Assembly: GCA_041936745.1 (NCBI GenBank)
Contig: JBHGWS010000083.1
Coordinates: forward strand, 1 to 15,308
Length of the DNA stretch: 15,308 nucleotides
Origin: Darwinibacter acetoxidans_A
GTDB taxonomy: Bacteria > Bacillota > Limnochordia > Darwinibacteriales > Darwinibacteriaceae
Reading direction: 5' to 3'
Shown: in pieces, positions 13,795-15,308 of the stretch
Numbering within the stretch: the stretch's first letter is position 1
Layout of the letters: each line of letters starts with the position of its first letter
The notes under the pieces: model-generated
Databases searched by the model: none
What the model was told of the DNA's origin: nothing
Seen by the model: only the letters and a program-made list of their open reading frames with translations
Translations under genes and position numbers: made by a program

Positions 13795-14910
13795 GTGAAA
13801 AGGTTGGTCGTCGGTTTAATGTCAGGGACCTCAGTAGACGGCGTTGATGCTGCATTGATCGAGACGGACGGGGAAAAGTTTTCCCTGCTGGAATTTATTT
13901 CCCTGCCTTATCAGGCGCGGGAGCGGGAGGAGATTTTAAAACTCTGCGATCCAAAAACGGCCGCTTTAGAAGAAATCTGCCGGCTCAACTTCCGCTTAGG
14001 CGAGATTTTTGCGGCAGCTGTCTTAGAGCTGCTCAGCCGAGCCAAAGTTTTTGCGGCAGATGTATTCTGCATCGGCTCGCACGGCCAGACCATTTATCAT
14101 ATCCCCGGGGATTCTACTCTCCAGATCGGCGATGGAGCGGTGATTGCGCAGAAGACGGGCATAGTTACGGTCGCCGATTTTCGGCCCGCGGATATCGCCG
14201 CAGGGGGCCAAGGCGCGCCCTTAATCCCCTATTTCGATCAGCTGGTTTTTGGCAGGGATCCCCAAACCTCCGCTGTGCAGAACATCGGCGGGATCGGCAA
14301 TGTGACTGTGGTGGGCCAAAATACAGATAAGCTGCCTTGGCTTGCTTTTGATACGGGCCCGGGCAATATGATTATAGATTTCATGGCGGAAAAGGCCAGT
14401 GAAGGCCGGCAGAGTTTCGATATTGACGGCAGAATGGCCGCCTTAGGCGAGGTGCAGGAAGAAATTGTCCAAGATTTATTAAACCTCCCTTATTTCCGGG
14501 AAACTCCGCCTAAAAGTACGGGCCGGGAACTTTTCGGCCGCCATTTTTCCCAAAAGCTTTTAGCAAAATACCCCTTAACAGCGGACATTGATTGGGTCAC
14601 CACCGCCACTGCTTTTACCGCTGCCAGCATTGCCCAGCAGTACGAGCGGTTTATCCTGCCTTATGTCAAACTTGACCGCCTGATTGTGGGCGGCGGGGGC
14701 AGTAAAAACCCGACTCTGCTTAAAATGTTGAGAGAAAGGCTTGGACTGCCTGTTTTTGTCCACGAAGATTTCGGAATTTCCAGCGATGCCAAAGAGGCGA
14801 TCGGCTTTGCCCTTTTAGCAGACGCTACTATGCATAAAAAGCCAGCTAATGTACCCTTGGCAACGGGGGCCAAAAAACGAGTGATTTTAGGCAAAGTTGC
14901 CTATCCTTGA
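13795..14910 (+). CDS. anmK: Anhydro-N-acetylmuramic acid kinase
   Basis: A 371-residue AnmK, full family length. It opens anhydro-MurNAc and phosphorylates it to MurNAc-6-phosphate with ATP (EC 2.7.1.170), a step in peptidoglycan recycling in the cytoplasm. Signatures in order: GLMSGTSVDGVDAAL (7-21), GSHGQT (94-99), DFRPADIAAGGQGAPL (128-143), NIGGIGN (163-169), DTGPGN with the catalytic-type Asp186, and VGGGGSKNP near residue 300. The GTG start has AAGGGGG about 11 bases upstream. The next gene, 64 bases downstream, starts an ABC sugar-binding protein, so the pair may recover wall sugars. A MurQ etherase, needed for the next step, is not in the window. Confidence 0.95.
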   Translation: MKRLVVGLMSGTSVDGVDAALIETDGEKFSLLEFISLPYQAREREEILKLCDPKTAALEEICRLNFRLGEIFAAAVLELLSRAKVFAADVFCIGSHGQTIYHIPGDSTLQIGDGAVIAQKTGIVTVADFRPADIAAGGQGAPLIPYFDQLVFGRDPQTSAVQNIGGIGNVTVVGQNTDKLPWLAFDTGPGNMIIDFMAEKASEGRQSFDIDGRMAALGEVQEEIVQDLLNLPYFRETPPKSTGRELFGRHFSQKLLAKYPLTADIDWVTTATAFTAASIAQQYERFILPYVKLDRLIVGGGGSKNPTLLKMLRERLGLPVFVHEDFGISSDAKEAIGFALLADATMHKKPANVPLATGAKKRVILGKVAYP

Positions 14911-14974
14911 ACCGGGGAAAGGGGTGGTAGGAACTAGGTTTGGTCTTCAGGTCTAAAAAAAGGAGGAAGAGTAA

Positions 14975-15308
14975 GTGCGTAAAGCAAATTTGCTGTTAGT
15001 TTTATTTTTGCTGTTGGCCGTAAGCAGTACAGCTTTTGCCAACTGGCAGGGGACAATTACTCTTTGGGATGCCCCCCGTTGGCCCGATGCGGAAGATGAT
15101 AAGTTCCACTGGATTAAAAAAAAGATTGCTGAATTTGAAGAGTTAAAACCGGGCGTTAAGATCGAATTAATCGAAACGCCTTGGGCCGAATTAGGCGATA
15201 AACTGGCAGTGGCCATTGCGGGGAGGGCTTGGCCTGATATCGTGCCTGTGGATATCTCCGGCGCCATTAACCGCAATCACTTGGAGCAGGGGGTAGTGGA
15301 AGCTTTAG
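14975..15308 (+). CDS. ABC transporter sugar-binding protein, N-terminal part (runs off the window)
   Basis: The first 111 codons of an extracellular solute-binding protein; the frame is open to the window edge. GTG 14975 follows AGGAGG (14961-14966) with an 8-base gap. The signal peptide spans about 1-22 (KANLLLVLFLLLAV, cleavage at AFA|N). The mature start ITLWDAPRWPD, then KIAEFEELKPGVKIELIETPWAELGDKLAVAIAGRAWPDIVPVD, matches the N-terminal lobe of family 1 sugar-binding proteins. There is no lipobox Cys, so it would be a free periplasmic protein; monoderm Firmicutes normally anchor such proteins as lipoproteins, so this supports an outer membrane. It is likely the first gene of an ABC importer operon. 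The ligand is unknown; a muropeptide sugar is suggested only by anmK upstream. Confidence 0.85.
   Translation, partial: MRKANLLLVLFLLLAVSSTAFANWQGTITLWDAPRWPDAEDDKFHWIKKKIAEFEELKPGVKIELIETPWAELGDKLAVAIAGRAWPDIVPVDISGAINRNHLEQGVVEAL

Noticed and set aside
1..15308. CRISPR arrays, tRNA or rRNA genes, insertion sequences
   Set aside because: No regularly spaced repeats, no tRNA-like fold, no rRNA signature and no transposase or terminal repeats were seen.

Overview
The window reads as a chromosomal segment of a Bacillota/Clostridia-like anaerobe that appears to have an outer membrane. Ribosome binding sites are strong (AGGAGG/GGGAGG types), GTG starts are common and the gene families (PPi-dependent phosphofructokinase, DUF362, UGA-coded selenoprotein) fit Clostridia-like bacteria. 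An operon for a β-barrel outer-membrane protein and an ABC binding protein without a lipobox point to a diderm lineage, for example a Limnochordia/Hydrogenispora-like or Halanaerobium-like group. The lineage is an inference; no rRNA or tRNA gene is present to settle it.

Layout. Bases 1-207 hold no gene. A TetR-type repressor (284-868) precedes an RND/MMPL exporter (939-3233), a LolA-like periplasmic protein (3220-4002) and an outer-membrane β-barrel (4005-5108), followed by a terminator. Related palindromes lie at the tetR promoter and just before the exporter start, so the repressor probably controls itself and the export operon. Next is a single gene (5336-7441) coding for a RelE/ParE-like toxin domain fused to a complete UvrD-type helicase. 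A 367-base gap follows; it contains a set of nested hairpins (7488-7642) and a good promoter for PPi-dependent 6-phosphofructokinase (7809-9053).

The most unusual gene is at 9200-9565. It is an ArsC/Spx-family thiol oxidoreductase whose first active-site cysteine position is an in-frame TGA, followed at once by a hairpin that looks like a bacterial SECIS element. It is most likely a selenoprotein, and a standard gene caller would report only its C-terminal 78 residues. It shares a palindromic terminator with the convergent monoacylglycerol-lipase-like hydrolase (9562-10485, minus).

The rest is a run of mostly single genes in alternating directions: a DUF362 protein (10608-11693), a CxxC redoxin (11750-12328, minus), a Cof-type HAD phosphatase (12447-13184), methionine sulfoxide reductase MsrB (13170-13616, minus), anhydro-N-acetylmuramic acid kinase AnmK (13795-14910), and the start of an ABC sugar-binding protein (14975 to the window edge). 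Three thiol/selenol redox proteins (selenoprotein, redoxin, MsrB) lie within about 4.5 kb, though not in one operon. AnmK followed by a binding protein suggests cell-wall sugar recovery or uptake.
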